64,000 bases of DNA, taken from contig NC_135722.1 of the NCBI RefSeq assembly GCF_964656455.1, positions 50,982,628-51,046,627 on the forward strand, written 5' to 3'. This DNA comes from Halichoerus grypus (lineage: Eukaryota > Chordata > Mammalia > Carnivora > Phocidae). The notes under the pieces were generated by a model, which had not been told where the DNA came from, searched no databases, and saw only the letters and a program-made list of their open reading frames with translations. Made by a program: the position numbers and the translations under genes. Shown piece by piece: positions 1 to 10,900 of this stretch; positions within the stretch are counted from its first letter, which is position 1; the number at the start of each line of letters is the position of its first letter.

Positions 1-700
1 CGTGCCCAGGCGGCCGGCGGTGCCCAGGTTCAGCAGGCGGACGCGCACTGGCCAGGCCCGGGACAGCGGCTCCCCGGCAGGCTGGCGGGCGGCGCGGGGC
101 GGGCCCGGGGCGGGCGGGGGCGTGCTCTCCTGCAGGCCCGCCCCGCGCCGCCCGGCCCCCAGCGAAGCCCGGCCCGCCCCAGCGCCGGGCTTATCCCGGA
201 ATAACCTGTTAGAGGCAGCCGCCGGGTGCCCCCAGCTCGCGGTGGGCTCTCCCCGGCCCGGGTCCGCACTAGTGTCTGCCAGGACCCCCCTCCCGCGCCA
301 AGGGTCGGGTCCCGGCCTCCCCTTCCCCCACGGGAGGTTCTCCCGCTCTAACCGCCCGCGTATGGGCGGGCGCGCCCCGGACACGCAGTAGCTCAGGTAA
401 CCCAGGCCTGCGGCGACGGCGGCAGTAACTGCCCTGCCCGGATCTCCGGGCCTCGGTGCTGCTCCACTCGCCTCAGCTCTAGAGCCGGGCTGGACAGAGG
501 CCCGCGGCACAACGATTGCTGTCCCGGGACGCCTGAAGCGACAACGGCCTGGCCGGGTTGGGCCGGGGGCACGCTCCCAGCCCCCCCACTTCGGGCCGGC
601 TTTCAGGCTCCGCCCTCCCGCCGCGCCGCGCAGCCAATCAGCTTCCTCCTCTCTGCAGTTTAGGAACCTGCGCGCTTAGTCACCCGCGCGCAGTGGCCCC
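1..700 (-). promoter_or_regulatory. STIM1: CpG-rich island, probable STIM1 promoter/first-exon region
   Basis: The first 700 bases are very GC-rich and full of CpG, with Sp1-like GC boxes and a CCAAT box (GCCAATCAGC near 633) that reads as an inverted CCAAT for a minus-strand promoter. No STIM1 coding sequence is visible; any start codon would lie before position 1. The assignment rests on synteny: in human, STIM1 is the next gene upstream of RHOG and is transcribed divergently from it. The long open frames on both strands here are GC-rich artefacts. Confidence 0.4.
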
Positions 701-1439
701 TGGCGGGCAAATCTGGGTGCTGCAGGCCGGACTCGAGCTCCTGGGAGGCCCTGCCCCTTTGCAGAGGGGTTGGGGAGTGAAGCAAGGATCCGCCCCGGGG
801 CAACCCATTCGGGACTGCGAGTGTTTTCAGAGGAAATGATGCCAGGTAACAAAATGAAACGTCCAAAACACTATAGTTAAAATTGCCCTACACATCCCTT
901 AAGTCTCGGCTAAAGGACCCCATCTGCCCATCTGCTGACTCCCTTCCCGCCTCATTCAAGCAAAGTCGGATGCCCTCCTTTAACTGTCACAGCCCGTTTT
1001 CCCACCTGCCCCTCAAATCCCCTCCCCTTTGAGGTTTTTGTGGGTAGTTCCTCTCTGCCTCTCACTCGCCCAGCTCTGTGTCGCTTGGAGGAGGTGTTGG
1101 CGACTTAGAATGAGTGCCCCAATGAAGAGAGCCGCGCCTGGGCCTCCTTCAACAGAGCCTGCATTTCCTGTTCTCTCTCGAGCATGCTGTCAGCAGATCT
1201 TTACTAAAACCTGCTCTGTGCCCTACCCTGCCCTTGGCACCGGAGGCAGGGGAAGGAATTAGGCGCAGTCTCTCCTCTGACTGACAGTGCTAAGCCAGCT
1301 ACCTGTTCTGAGCGAGCCCTCTGAAGACCAGGAACATGGATTTGCTCAACAGCTGCCTGGCTTAGGGGTTAGGCTGTTGATATAAAAATACACTTCTAAC
1401 GTCATCTACTACCACTCTTCCCCACTCTCAAGCTCTAAG

Positions 1440-1800
1440 CACACTGGCCTTCTTTAAGTTCCTCCAACACATTGAACCTTCACCACCCCACCTTTGTATC
1501 TGCTGTTGCTTCTGCCTGAAACACTCTCCCCTTTACCTCCAGCTCCCCGTGTAGCTGCTCTTTCCTTCTTCCAGATACAATTCAAGGTCTCCTCCTCAGA
1601 AACTCCCATTTCTGACCAGCGCCTCAGGTCCAGAATTAGACCATACAGATGTCCGCCTCCCTCCACCCCATAAGATTGAGTTTTCAAAGGTCAGGGGGTT
1701 GTGTCTTATTCATCTTTGAGAAAGGAGGATGCAGCCATAGGCCCAGCACAAAGTAAGTGCTCAGTAAAAGTTGGTAGACATGAGTTAATTCATTTGATCA
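1440..1800 (+). repeat. L2 LINE 3' fragment
   Basis: The text resembles the L2 3' end: a CT-rich stretch with the translated remnant of a clinic-type L2 tail, followed by the typical ending 'cacaaagtaagtgctcagta'. It is diverged and carries no open frame of interest. Confidence 0.55.
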
Positions 1801-2118
1801 CTAAAATATTTATTGAATAACAACTCTGTGCTGGGAAACTGGCCGGAACAGAAGATGAGCACCCGACCTAGGTTCTACTAGACATATGCTCTGAGTCAGG
1901 GGCCTTAAGCTCAAATGGCAAAGTTGGTAGACAGATAGCACAATTGAGAGAAGTAGGTGAATAATAGGGAGTGGTGGGGACTATGGCACAATGGAGAAAA
2001 GGCAGGAAGGTGGACTCAGTATTGCTGGATCATCTTTAAGAGAAGTTGGAAAGCTGGACTTTTACATGACATATCCCCTTTTTTAGTACTAGCAATTAAT
2101 TAAAAGTAAAAAGCCCTA

Positions 2119-2302
2119 GGACACCTAGGTGGCTCAGTCAGTTGCTTGTCTCCCTTCGGCTCATGTCATGATCCCAGGGTCCTGGGACTGAGTCCCACAT
2201 TGGGCTCCTTGCTCAGCAGGGAGCCTGCTTCTCCCTCTGCCTGCTTGTGCTTTCTCTCTCTCTGACCAAAAAAAAAAGTCTTAAAGAAAATAAATAAATA
2301 AC
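2119..2302 (+). repeat. Can-SINE (tRNA-Lys derived)
   Basis: Diverged head ACACCTAGGTGGCTCAGTCA, body CATGATCCCAGGGTCCTGGG, CT-rich tail and an A-rich end. Plus orientation. Confidence 0.85.
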
Positions 2303-2673
2303 AGTAAAAGCCCTGTATGGACCATATAAACACATTTGCAGTGTAAATTAATCACTCAGATTGCTAGCTTGTCGCTTCTACCTAAGCCAACTTGCCTACT
2401 CACTCATTTGTCTAAAAGAATACCCCAGAAAAAAAGAAAGTAAAACATGTTTAACTTCCTTTAAACTTGACTGCGTTATTTCTCTTAGCTACCACATGAT
2501 TTTTTAGGGAGTATGGGTGCATAACCCATTTGATACAAAAAGCCTGGGTCTTGAAGGCAGGAAATGAGGGTCTGTTACCAATTCACACCAAGAACTTGAA
2601 CCTGTCAAAGCATGTTGTGTTTCCTGTGAGGCTAAAATGGTGGCTGGGAACTAATAACAGAATTAGCATATGA

Positions 2674-2784
2674 GGTGCCTGGTTGGCTCAGTCAGTAGAG
2701 CATGCAACCCTTGATCTCAGGGTCCTGAGTTCAAGCCCCACATTGGGTGTGGAGCCTACTTAATTTTAAGAAGAAAGAAGAAAG

Positions 2785-2843
<59 letters not shown>

Positions 2844-2907
2844 AGAAAGAAAGAAGGAAGGAAGGAAGGAAGGAAGGAAGGAAGGAAGGAAGGAAGGAAG
2901 GAAGGAA

Positions 2908-2977
<70 letters not shown>

Positions 2978-3009
2978 AAAGAAAGAAAGAAAGAAAGAAA
3001 GAAAGAAAA
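2674..3009 (+). repeat. Short tRNA-type SINE with hugely expanded GAAA/GGAA tail
   Basis: A SINE head (GAGGTGCCTGGTTGGCTCAG) of about 95 bp is followed by 240 bp of (GAAA)n with an inner (GGAA)n block. The whole unit lies between perfect 15-bp direct repeats AGAATTAGCATATGA at 2659-2673 and 3010-3024. The microsatellite is therefore the expanded tail of the retroposon. Confidence 0.9.
2770..3009 (+). repeat. (GAAA)n/(GGAA)n microsatellite
   Basis: Homopurine tetranucleotide tract of about 240 bp: GAAA units, then about 15 GGAA units (2853-2909), then GAAA again. The apparent lysine/glutamate-rich ORF is only this repeat translated. Confidence 0.95.
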
Positions 3010-3070
3010 AGAATTAGCATATGATCCAGCAATTCCACTTCTGGGTATACACTCAAAAAAATTGAAAACA

Positions 3071-3268
3071 GGGCGCCTGGGTGGCTCAGTCGTTAAGCGT
3101 CTGCCTTCGGCTCAGGTCATGATCCCAGGGTCCTGGGATCGAGTCCCACATCGGGCTCCCTCCTCAGCGGGAAGCCTACTCTCCCTCTCCCACTCCTGCT
3201 GCTTGTGTTCCTGCTCTCGCTATCTCTGTCTCTGTCAAATAAATAAATAAAATCTTAAAAAAAAAAAA
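3071..3268 (+). repeat. Can-SINE, young
   Basis: Near-consensus head GGGCGCCTGGGTGGCTCAGT, full body, TCAAATAAATAAATAAAATC and poly-A. Inserted in the old L1; approximate target duplication GAAAACAGG / GAAACAGGG. Confidence 0.93.
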
Positions 3269-3690
3269 TTTAGAAACAGGGTCTCAAAGATATATTTGTA
3301 CACCCATGTTCATAGCACCACTGTTCACAATAGCCAAAAGGTAGAATCTGAATGGAAAGACAAATGAATAAACAAAATGTGGTATATACATACAGTGGAA
3401 TATTATTCCACCTTAAAAAGGAAGAAAATTCTACATGCTACAACATGCATGAACTTTGAGGACATTTTGCTAAGTAAAATAAGTTGATCACAAAAGATAA
3501 ATACTATATGATTCTACTTATATGAGGTACCTAAAGTAGTGAAATTCAGAGAGACAGAAAGTAGGATAGTGGTTGCCAGGAGAGGATAGGGAATTGTTTA
3601 AAGGATATAGTTCAGTATTTAAAGATTGGTTGCAAAACAATGTGAATGTACCTAACATGACTGAACTATGCACTTAAAAATGGCGAAGAA

Positions 3691-3880
3691 GGGGCGCCTG
3701 GGTGGCTCAGTTGGTTAAGTGTCTGCTTTGGCTCAGGTCATGATCCCGGGGTCCTGGGATGAGCCCCATGTCTGGTTCCTGCTCAGTGGGGAGTCAGCTT
3801 CTCCCTCTGCCTCTGCCCCTCCTCCCAGTTCATGCTCACTCTCTTCCTCTCTCTCAAAATAAATAAATAAAATCTTTTTT
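3691..3880 (+). repeat. Can-SINE
   Basis: Full-length element between the 15-bp direct repeats AAAAATGGCGAAGAA (3676-3690) and AAAAATGGTGAAGAA (3881-3895), inside the old L1. Confidence 0.93.
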
Positions 3881-4054
3881 AAAAATGGTGAAGAAGATAA
3901 ACTTTATGTTCTGTGTATTTTACCACAATTAAAACAAAAATAAAAATAAACGGTATCTGGGAACCAAAGCCATGGCCTAGATAACAGGAGGAACAATTTG
4001 GTTTCCTCTCTCTGCCTCCAAAATCATGATTAACATCAGAAAAACTAGTTCCCA

Positions 4055-4242
4055 GGGCACCTGGGTGGCTCAGTGGGTTAAGTGTCTGCCTTCGGCTCAG
4101 GTCCTGATCCCAGGAACCTGGGAATGAGCCCCCAATGGGCTCCCTGCTCAGCAGGGGAGCCTGCTTTTCCCTCTCTCTCTGACTCTCCCCTTTGCTCATG
4201 CACTCTCTCTCTCTCAAATAAATAAATAAAATCTTTAGAAAA
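4055..4242 (+). repeat. Can-SINE
   Basis: Head GGGCACCTGGGTGGCTCAGT, CT-rich body, AAATAAATAAATAAAATCTT tail; AGTTCCC repeats on both sides. Confidence 0.9.
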
Positions 4243-4959
4243 AAAAGAGCCAGTTCCCCTCTGGATCTCAGTCTCCCCAACTATAGGATGTATAAGTGCC
4301 AGATTATTAAATTCAGTTTGGCTTTAATATTCTACAAAACAGGAAAATCCTGAGACCTCATGAATCTTCCTGGATCTGAAGCTATGACTCTCACTTCAAC
4401 AGTCCCTATGTTGGGTCCTCATGTGAGTGTAGCCTCTGCAAGAACCCCTCATCACATTGTGAGTGTCAAGAGGAAACAGAGAGCTTTTTTTTTTCCCATC
4501 TGTCTTTTTTAAACCTATACACCAAGCCTTTACCGTACACCAGGTGTATCTCCCTTGAATTGCTCTCAGGGCCTTGCTCCTGATATTCTGCAGATGTTGG
4601 TTAAATCAAATTGGACTAACAATTCTCGTGCCTCTATTCCACTCTTTGCCCGAGCTTTCACATCAAACATCTTCTCTCTCATTCACAAGAGCTCTGCTAG
4701 GTAAGACAGAGGCTATACTCATTATAGATAAAGAAACTAAGGCTAAGGCCACAACACCAAGCTCTCTCCTTTGGAATTTTCTCTCTATCCTGTAAGTCTC
4801 AGCTCCAGTGAAAGAAAAGCATCCATGCCTTGACCAATGATGACAGCATAGCATGAACCAAAAGTTGTGATTAGTCAAAAAAAAAAAAAAGAAAAGAAAA
4901 GATCCAGCTCAAAACTTACCCCTTCCTTCCTTTGCCACCTTGCCTGACTTGCCCAACTT

Positions 4960-5152
4960 GCCCTGTGTCTCCAGTCTTCTGCTATAACTTAGAGTACTTA
5001 TACAACTGGATTATGATTATCTCATAAGTATCTGTCTTCCCTATTAGCTTCTGGGTTCATCAGGGATTGAACTTCATTCATCTTCATACTCTCCCAGGCT
5101 AGGACTTGACCAGGTACAAACCTGGTACTCAATAAAAGTGTGTGAATGAATG
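4960..5152 (+). repeat. L2 LINE 3' end
   Basis: Typical L2 terminus with CTCCCAGGCTAGGACTTGAC and ending CAATAAAAGTGTGTGAATGA. Diverged, noncoding. Confidence 0.6.
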
Positions 5153-6504
5153 ATGTGTGTTCTCTATGAACTGGCTGTCATGTCTCTAGCTGTCATTCAT
5201 CGACACCACAGGGTTTCTGGTTACCCATAGCTTTCATTTGGAAAATGACAGTATCTTCAGTAGAAGTGCCATAAAGAGTCCTACATCTGCTCACAAAAGT
5301 TTAGTTTAGAATCCCCGAGTTTGGGGATTTGTGTTATCAGTGGCGCCCCCTGGTGTCCAAAAATGGCAAGTACAGCTATCACTGAGAAACTGCCCAGGGT
5401 CTGGCTGGGTAGGAGTGAGTAAAGAGATTTTGGCTTCTAGCAATTCTTCCCATACTAGTTTCACAAAGAAAATCACCTCCTCTTCCAAAATCAGGTCTAG
5501 GATCTTAGTACCAATGTTCATTTATTGATTTAACATACTGAGCACCTGTTCATAACAACCCAGTTCCTATCCTCAAAGAGCTCAGTTTTGAAGGGAACTC
5601 TCTATATGAACAGTAATTAGTACTTGTTGATAATGTCTCGAGAGGAATTGGTACAGGGTCAGGTGCGGGAAAACAGAGGAGGAGCAAGTAACTGCCTAAA
5701 GCAATCAGAGGGTGTGCAGAGGCACACTACTGGGGTGAGGGGGAGGGGTTCTGGAATTAGATTGCCTAGATTCACATGTTGGCACTGTGGTCTGACCACA
5801 CAAACTGAATTGTTCCTGGGTCACACCAGGGCTGAAGAAGGAGGAATTCCCAGAGGGGATTATGCCAAATGAGGTGGGTACCACCCAGTTTGGAAAACCT
5901 CAAAGATGCAAAGGTGCCCTGGAGGCAAACAGGGCAACTATTGTTCCACCAGCCTGGGAGGAGGGACCCTCCTAGAAGATAAGGCCAGGCCCTCGCCCTT
6001 CCTCCCCCCATCTAGTTAGTTCCTCAGAGGGAATCAGGAACGGTGGATCAGAGGACGCAACTCTAGAACTCTGTTTCATTTGTCACTTCCCGTTTGTTCT
6101 TTTTGTTATCTCCTGTCTTGCTCATCATCTTCCCATGTCATGAAATGGGACATCAGGCTTGTCTTTGGGGGTAGCAATAAAGAACAGTAACGAAGGGGAG
6201 ACTCCTACTTCTCCTAAGGCAGGCTGAGAGAGAGAACACCAGGGAATCAAGAGAAGCCCCATCAGAGACAAAGGAAAACTCAGATTTAGGGTTAGTCTGA
6301 AGAGGCTGAGACTGAGACTGAGCAGAAGACCCTTGTGAGCCCCTGGTGAGCTATAGGGGACCGTGCTCATACAGACTAGGCTGGGAAGACCTGTTTGGAA
6401 GACACCAGGGCAGAGGTGAAATCATTTCAAGGCTTTTTTTCCTCCTCCTTTCTGTCTCCGCCCTGCTCTTTTAGGGGAACCAAGTCATGGACATATAGAG
6501 AAAT

Positions 6505-6890
6505 TAATGTTTGTTGTACCCTGGGCAATCTGCTAGGCATTCTACTTGCATTCTCTCATTTAATCCTCACAATCCCACGAAGCATGTAGTATTGTCATTC
6601 CCATTTAAAAATGGAAATAAATAGCTCTGTTCTATGCTCTTACAGCACATAATCACCTCTTTAAGATCTATCTCCCTTGCTAGTTACATCAGAATAGGGA
6701 CTTATCTATGTTTTCACCACTGCGTCATTAACATGTGACATTATACCTAGCCCAGAGAAGGTTTTCAATAAATAGGAGTTCAAGGAATGAATGAGAGAGT
6801 TCATGTGACTTGTCAAAGGCCGCTACGAAAGTGGTACAACTAGGATTTGAATCCTGGACTGTCTGGCTTCAGAACTGTCTATGATCTCTC
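6505..6890 (+). repeat. MIR and L2 relics
   Basis: A MIR core (CATTTAATCCTCACAATCCC) at 6505-6610 is followed by an L2-like 3' end (AAGGTTTTCAATAAATAGGA) to about 6785. A MIR-like 3' half follows (GGATTTGAATCCTGGACTGT). Old, noncoding. Confidence 0.6.
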
Positions 6891-7059
6891 TGTTTTACCC
6901 CCCACCGGGTACTTTCATATATTGTCTCTCTTCTGAATGTCCCAGCCTGTGTGCTTGCTTCTCAGCTGCTTGTGAGCACAAACATACACCACCTACCAAG
7001 AGCTCACCTATTCAGGGAAAGCAAGTGAGAGAGTAGGAAGAAGAAACAGCCCTATGGGG

Positions 7060-7640
7060 CCTGTGCCCTCTTCCTATACTCTTCAGCTAAGCATCCTCCT
7101 CCTCCAAGAAACCTTTGCAGACACTCCCACCCCATTACCTGTCTCCCACTCCTGTGGCCTTATTGGCCCATCCTATATCTGTGCCCTAAAAGTGGCTCTA
7201 AGTCATCTGGCCTCTAAAGGTTCTACCCAGGTCAGTGCTTTATTACTGCAATTTTCTTCCACAGATGTATACTGAAGACAAATGGGTGCTGAGGCCTGCC
7301 TGTGCCGGGCCCAGTGGGTGAACACAAAGATGAATCAGACACAACCTCAAAGGACTTATAGTCAGTGGGGGAGACAGACATTAGGCACAGATACAATTAA
7401 CTAGAACACAAAGCAAGATGACCTAAATGGTATTAAAGAACTATGAGCAATAAGCTACACGCATAAGCCTTAATTACTTAATTATTATTCTAAAGAGTGT
7501 ATCATAGAAAGTCAGAGCTCAAAAGCATCATCTGATTTAACCCCTTGTTTTCCACTGGAGGAGGCTGAGACCCAGAGAAGGGTGAGGCCTAGCCTAAGGT
7601 CTCAGTAGCCAGTCTACTTCAGGCCCTCTGAAGCGCAGCG
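7060..7640. repeat. Diverged L2/MIR-type relics
   Basis: L2-like text at about 7080-7240 and MIR-like text near 7550-7610 (GAGGCTGAGACCCAGAGAAG). No coding exon is visible. Confidence 0.4.
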
Positions 7641-7919
7641 CAGGGCTCTTTCTTCTTCCTCCGGTATTTTCATATGCAGCAGCCCCATATCCCACCAGAT
7701 CATGAAATCCTCAAGGTCAAGTCAGGCTCTCCCACTTAAGCAAGCTGAACCAGGGCCAGGCATGCCGATGACCAAGGGCTCTGGAAATTCGGTCTGACCC
7801 TAGGCTGCCAATCCAGCCTTTTGGTTTACTGCGTGTTATGTGTACCCTCTTCTTACCACTATGCTTCTAAATTTGATTTTTGAATATTTTTTGCAGGAAA
7901 CTTTAAAAAAATAAGCTCT

Positions 7920-8104
7920 TGGGGCACCTGGGGGGCGCAGTCAGTTGAGGCCCCGACTCTTGGCTAGAGTCATGATCTCAGGCTCTGTGCTCAGTGCAGA
8001 GTTTGCTTGGGATTGTCTGTCCTCTCCCTCTGTCCCTTCCCCTCATGTTCGCTTTCTCTCTCTCTCAAATAAATAAATAAATCTTAAAAAAAAAAAAAAA
8101 AAAG
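7920..8104 (+). repeat. Can-SINE, diverged
   Basis: Head GGGGCACCTGGGGGGCGCAG, diverged body, TCAAATAAATAAATAAATCT and a run of A. Confidence 0.88.
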
Positions 8105-8849
8105 AAACTCTTTATCCAGAACACTAGTATATAAATCAGATAAAAGTAAACTAACTCTGGTTGAAGGGAAGGGAGGCCAGAGCCCCACTATTTTCCCGCC
8201 TTCAAGTTCTGGGAAGGGAACTCTAGGAACTCAGCTCAAAAACCTTTGTTCTGGGACATAATTTTTAGTGGCTTCATAGAAGCTGCTTTAGTATGTAGTC
8301 CTCCACTGAACCCTGTCTTTTATGGAAACTCACAATCCTTTCTTCATCAGCAAACACCAAGCACCAGCCATGTGCTCCCAGTAAGGTATAGAGGGGAATC
8401 AGATTTTCCTTTTGTCTTTCCTGCTCTCCTCTTCTCCACACAGAGGAGTCTATCCCAACTGCTACCGGGAGGGAGGAGACAGACCCAAACTCCACCTAGG
8501 AGGATCAGGACAAGCTTCCCCAGAAGGCTTATAGAGAATGAATACACCTACTCAGTCATCTACCAGCCTGAATCTGACAGAGGCTCTCCTTCGTTGTCCT
8601 ATATCTTACCCCCAGCTGTATGTCCTGTTGAGCACATAGGAAATATGTCTAGCCAAAATTCAGACGTACTGTGAGTGTAAAACACGTACCAGATTTCAAA
8701 GCCTTAGTACAAAAAAAGAATGAAAATATCCTATTCATTTGTATAGTCAATAATTTTTATATTGGTTATAGGCTGAATGATAATATTTTTGATATATTGG
8801 GCTAAGTAAAACATATCATTAAAATTATTTTTACCTGTTTCTTTTTCCT

Positions 8850-9056
8850 TTTTTTTTTTTTAAGATTATTTATTTATTTATTTGACAAAGAGAGAGAGAG
8901 ATAGCAAGAGCAGGAACACAAGCAGGGGCAGTGGGAGAGGGAGAAGCAGGCTTCCCTCCGAGCAGGGAGCCCCATGTGGGACTTGATTCCAGGACCCTGG
9001 GATCATGACCTGAGCCGAAGGCAGACGCTTAACCATCTGAGCTACCCAGGCGCCCC
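8850..9056 (-). repeat. Can-SINE
   Basis: Reverse orientation: poly-T, AAGATTATTTATTTATTTAT, purine-rich body and the head complement TACCCAGGCGCCCC at the right end. It is the last Can-SINE before a 26.7 kb SINE-free stretch. Confidence 0.93.
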
Positions 9057-9394
9057 TTCTTTTTACTTTTTTAAAAATGTCATCACTAGAAGATTTTAAG
9101 TTACATATGTGGCTTACATTATTTGCACTAGACAGCACTGGGAGAGACTATCAACTGCTTGGCAGAGGTGGGTGGGGTGTGTGTGCACCTGTGTTGTAGG
9201 AGGAGGGATGATGGCAGCCAGGGAGGGCGTATCCATTCGGGCCAAATTGTGAAAGTCTGAGTGGATTTCGCCTGGCAATCAATACAGGAAAGAAGGCAAG
9301 GCCGAGGGAATAGAATCAGCAAAGACCCAAAGGTCCGTGGGCAGGCATGTTGTGTTTAGGAAACTCGTTCTTATAGCATGATTGTTCTTTAAAG

Positions 9395-9690
9395 GCATTT
9401 GTTGAATGTTTATTTTGAGCCAGGCATTGACAGCACGCCTTTTACATCCATTCTCATGTTATCTCCACAACTATAGGATGAAGGAGAGGTTATCCTATTT
9501 TACCAAAGATAGAACGGAGGCTCTGAAAGGTTAAGCTATTTATTCTCGGAGTTGTTCGTCTTCTTTATCTGGAAAGCCTCTTGGTGACAGGGAGCCTGTC
9601 TTAAACGCCTCTCAGTTTTCCTCCACAGCACCCAGCACGGAGCTGTGCACGTAGTAGGCGCTCAGAAAGTTTGTGCTGAAGGAAGGAAGG
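9395..9690 (+). repeat. MIR followed by L2 3' end
   Basis: MIR text (GAGCCAGGCATTGACAG, then AACGGAGGCTCTGAAAGGTT) to 9540. L2-like terminus then runs to about 9690 (CACGTAGTAGGCGCTCAGAA). Confidence 0.6.
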
Positions 9691-10900
9691 ATATCCATTC
9701 TGGAGTCAGAGCTCCACGCGCAAGACCTGGGTGCAGAAGCACCAGAGGGCGCCCACGAGCCCGCCCACCCCTTGGTCCCCAGGGCGCCGGCAGGATCTCG
9801 GGCCTGGGTGCGGCCCTGCAGCTCTAAGCAGTTGCGCGCCCCGACGAGAAGAGCAGGCGAGGGGAGCCATACGTCCTGCGCCCGCCCCGCCCCCTCCCCA
9901 GAGCCCGGGCGCACCGAGCAGCCGGTTGCGGAACGACGACACGACATCCTGTTTTTGGGGCCCGCGGCTCCGCCGGCGCCTCTGCTGATCTTGTCTTTCC
10001 CCGGGTGCTGACGCCAGCTCCCCTTCCCCCAGTCTCCGCACCCTCCCCAGGGGTCTGGGGCCTTCCCACTGCTGAATCACCACCACTCCGCACTCCCCTG
10101 GGGCTCGGGGCAGGGGTGGGGACTGCCCCAGTCGGACCCACTCTGGCCAACCCCCAGCCTTGGCCAGCGCTCGATCCCTGGGCTTGCTGGAGGCACCCAG
10201 CCTTGGGGCGCCTGTTCTCAGCATCTTCCCGCGGGGGTTGGTGGGGGCGAGATACGGGGAGGGGGACAAAAGCCTAGCGCCCAGGCTAGGGCCTCTACTG
10301 GGGTTGGGGTGGCAAGGAGAAGACGAGGAGAACTGACCTTAGGAGGCCTGACTTAAGGGCCTCGGAGGCAGAGGGCTGGGGTAAGGGAGCCCAAGTCCCG
10401 GCCCGGGGCTGGGCAGGCGGGAGGGGTGGGGAGCGGAGACCCGGGCGGGGGGCCCAGGCCCCTCGCACTTCCTGGTCGGGCCCCGCCCCGACCCGCCCCC
10501 GCGCCCCGCCCCGGCCGGCCCGCCCCCCCCACTTCCTCCGGCCTCCCGCTCTCACTTCCTTCTCGAGCCCCGAGCCGCTGCCGCCGCCCCCAGCTCCCCC
10601 GCGGCGGGGAGGGCACCAGGTGAGGCCCGACGCCTGCCGGCGGACTGGGGGTCCGGGGGAGGGGAGCCCGGCCGGCGGGGACTGCGCGCCGGCGCGGGCC
10701 GGGGAAGTTTGCTTGCGGGAGGCCGCGGGCGGGAGCTTCTCTGCTCAGGGCAAGTTGGGCGGGCGCGGCCGGGCGGGCGGGGCGGGGAGCCGGCCACTGC
10801 GAGCCGGCGGCAGTTCTGGGAGGGTGGGTTTCTGTACCGAGGGAGGGAGCCGCGAGGGACCGCTGAGGTGGGAGGGTCTCCCGCTCCGAGAGAAAAGTCT
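9690..10900 (+). promoter_or_regulatory. RHOG: CpG island over the RHOG promoter
   Basis: About 1.2 kb with high GC, many CpG and GC boxes (CCCCGCCC repeated near 10480-10515). The RHOG first exon lies inside it. Long ORFs on both strands here have only compositional support. Three copies of CACTTCCT (ETS-type AGGAAGTG on the other strand) sit at 10466, 10530 and 10553, close to the expected start site. Confidence 0.75.
10561..10619 (+). other. RHOG: RHOG noncoding exon 1 (3' part; 5' end not determined)
   Basis: The sequence ends in GGGCACCAG followed by GTGAGG, a good splice donor at 10620-10621, in the expected place for the 5'UTR exon of RHOG. The transcription start cannot be fixed from sequence; it is probably between about 10480 and 10560. 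Joined to exon 2 at 19963 it gives a leader with no start codon in frame before 20032. Confidence 0.6.

Larger units (their letters stand above)
2655..3950 (+). repeat. Old L1 3' fragment split by three SINE insertions
   Basis: L1 3'-end text such as GATCCAGCAATTCCACTTCT, the TATACATACAGTGGAATATT motif and GTGGTTGCCAGGAGAGGAT is recognisable in pieces at about 2655-2673, 3010-3070, 3269-3690 and 3881-3950. The gaps are three separate SINE insertions, each with its own target-site duplication. No functional ORF remains. Confidence 0.8.
701..9690. other. Intergenic region between the STIM1-side CpG island and RHOG
   Basis: I see no gene here. The interval holds Can-SINEs, one old L1 fragment and L2/MIR relics, listed separately. 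The parts between them (about 701-1440, 5160-6500, 8105-8850) show no recognisable coding exon. Confidence 0.6.

Noticed and set aside
660..866. Minus-strand frame beginning MDVSF, similar in its first residues to the STIM1 start
   Set aside because: Resemblance ends after three residues; the following sequence has no STIM1 signal peptide.
3071..3140. tRNA-like heads (here and in dozens of places)
   Set aside because: These are the tRNA-Lys-derived heads of Can-SINEs followed by SINE bodies and A tails, not tRNA genes.
2747..3250. 167-codon Lys/Glu-rich open frame
   Set aside because: It is the translated GAAA/GGAA microsatellite plus SINE text.
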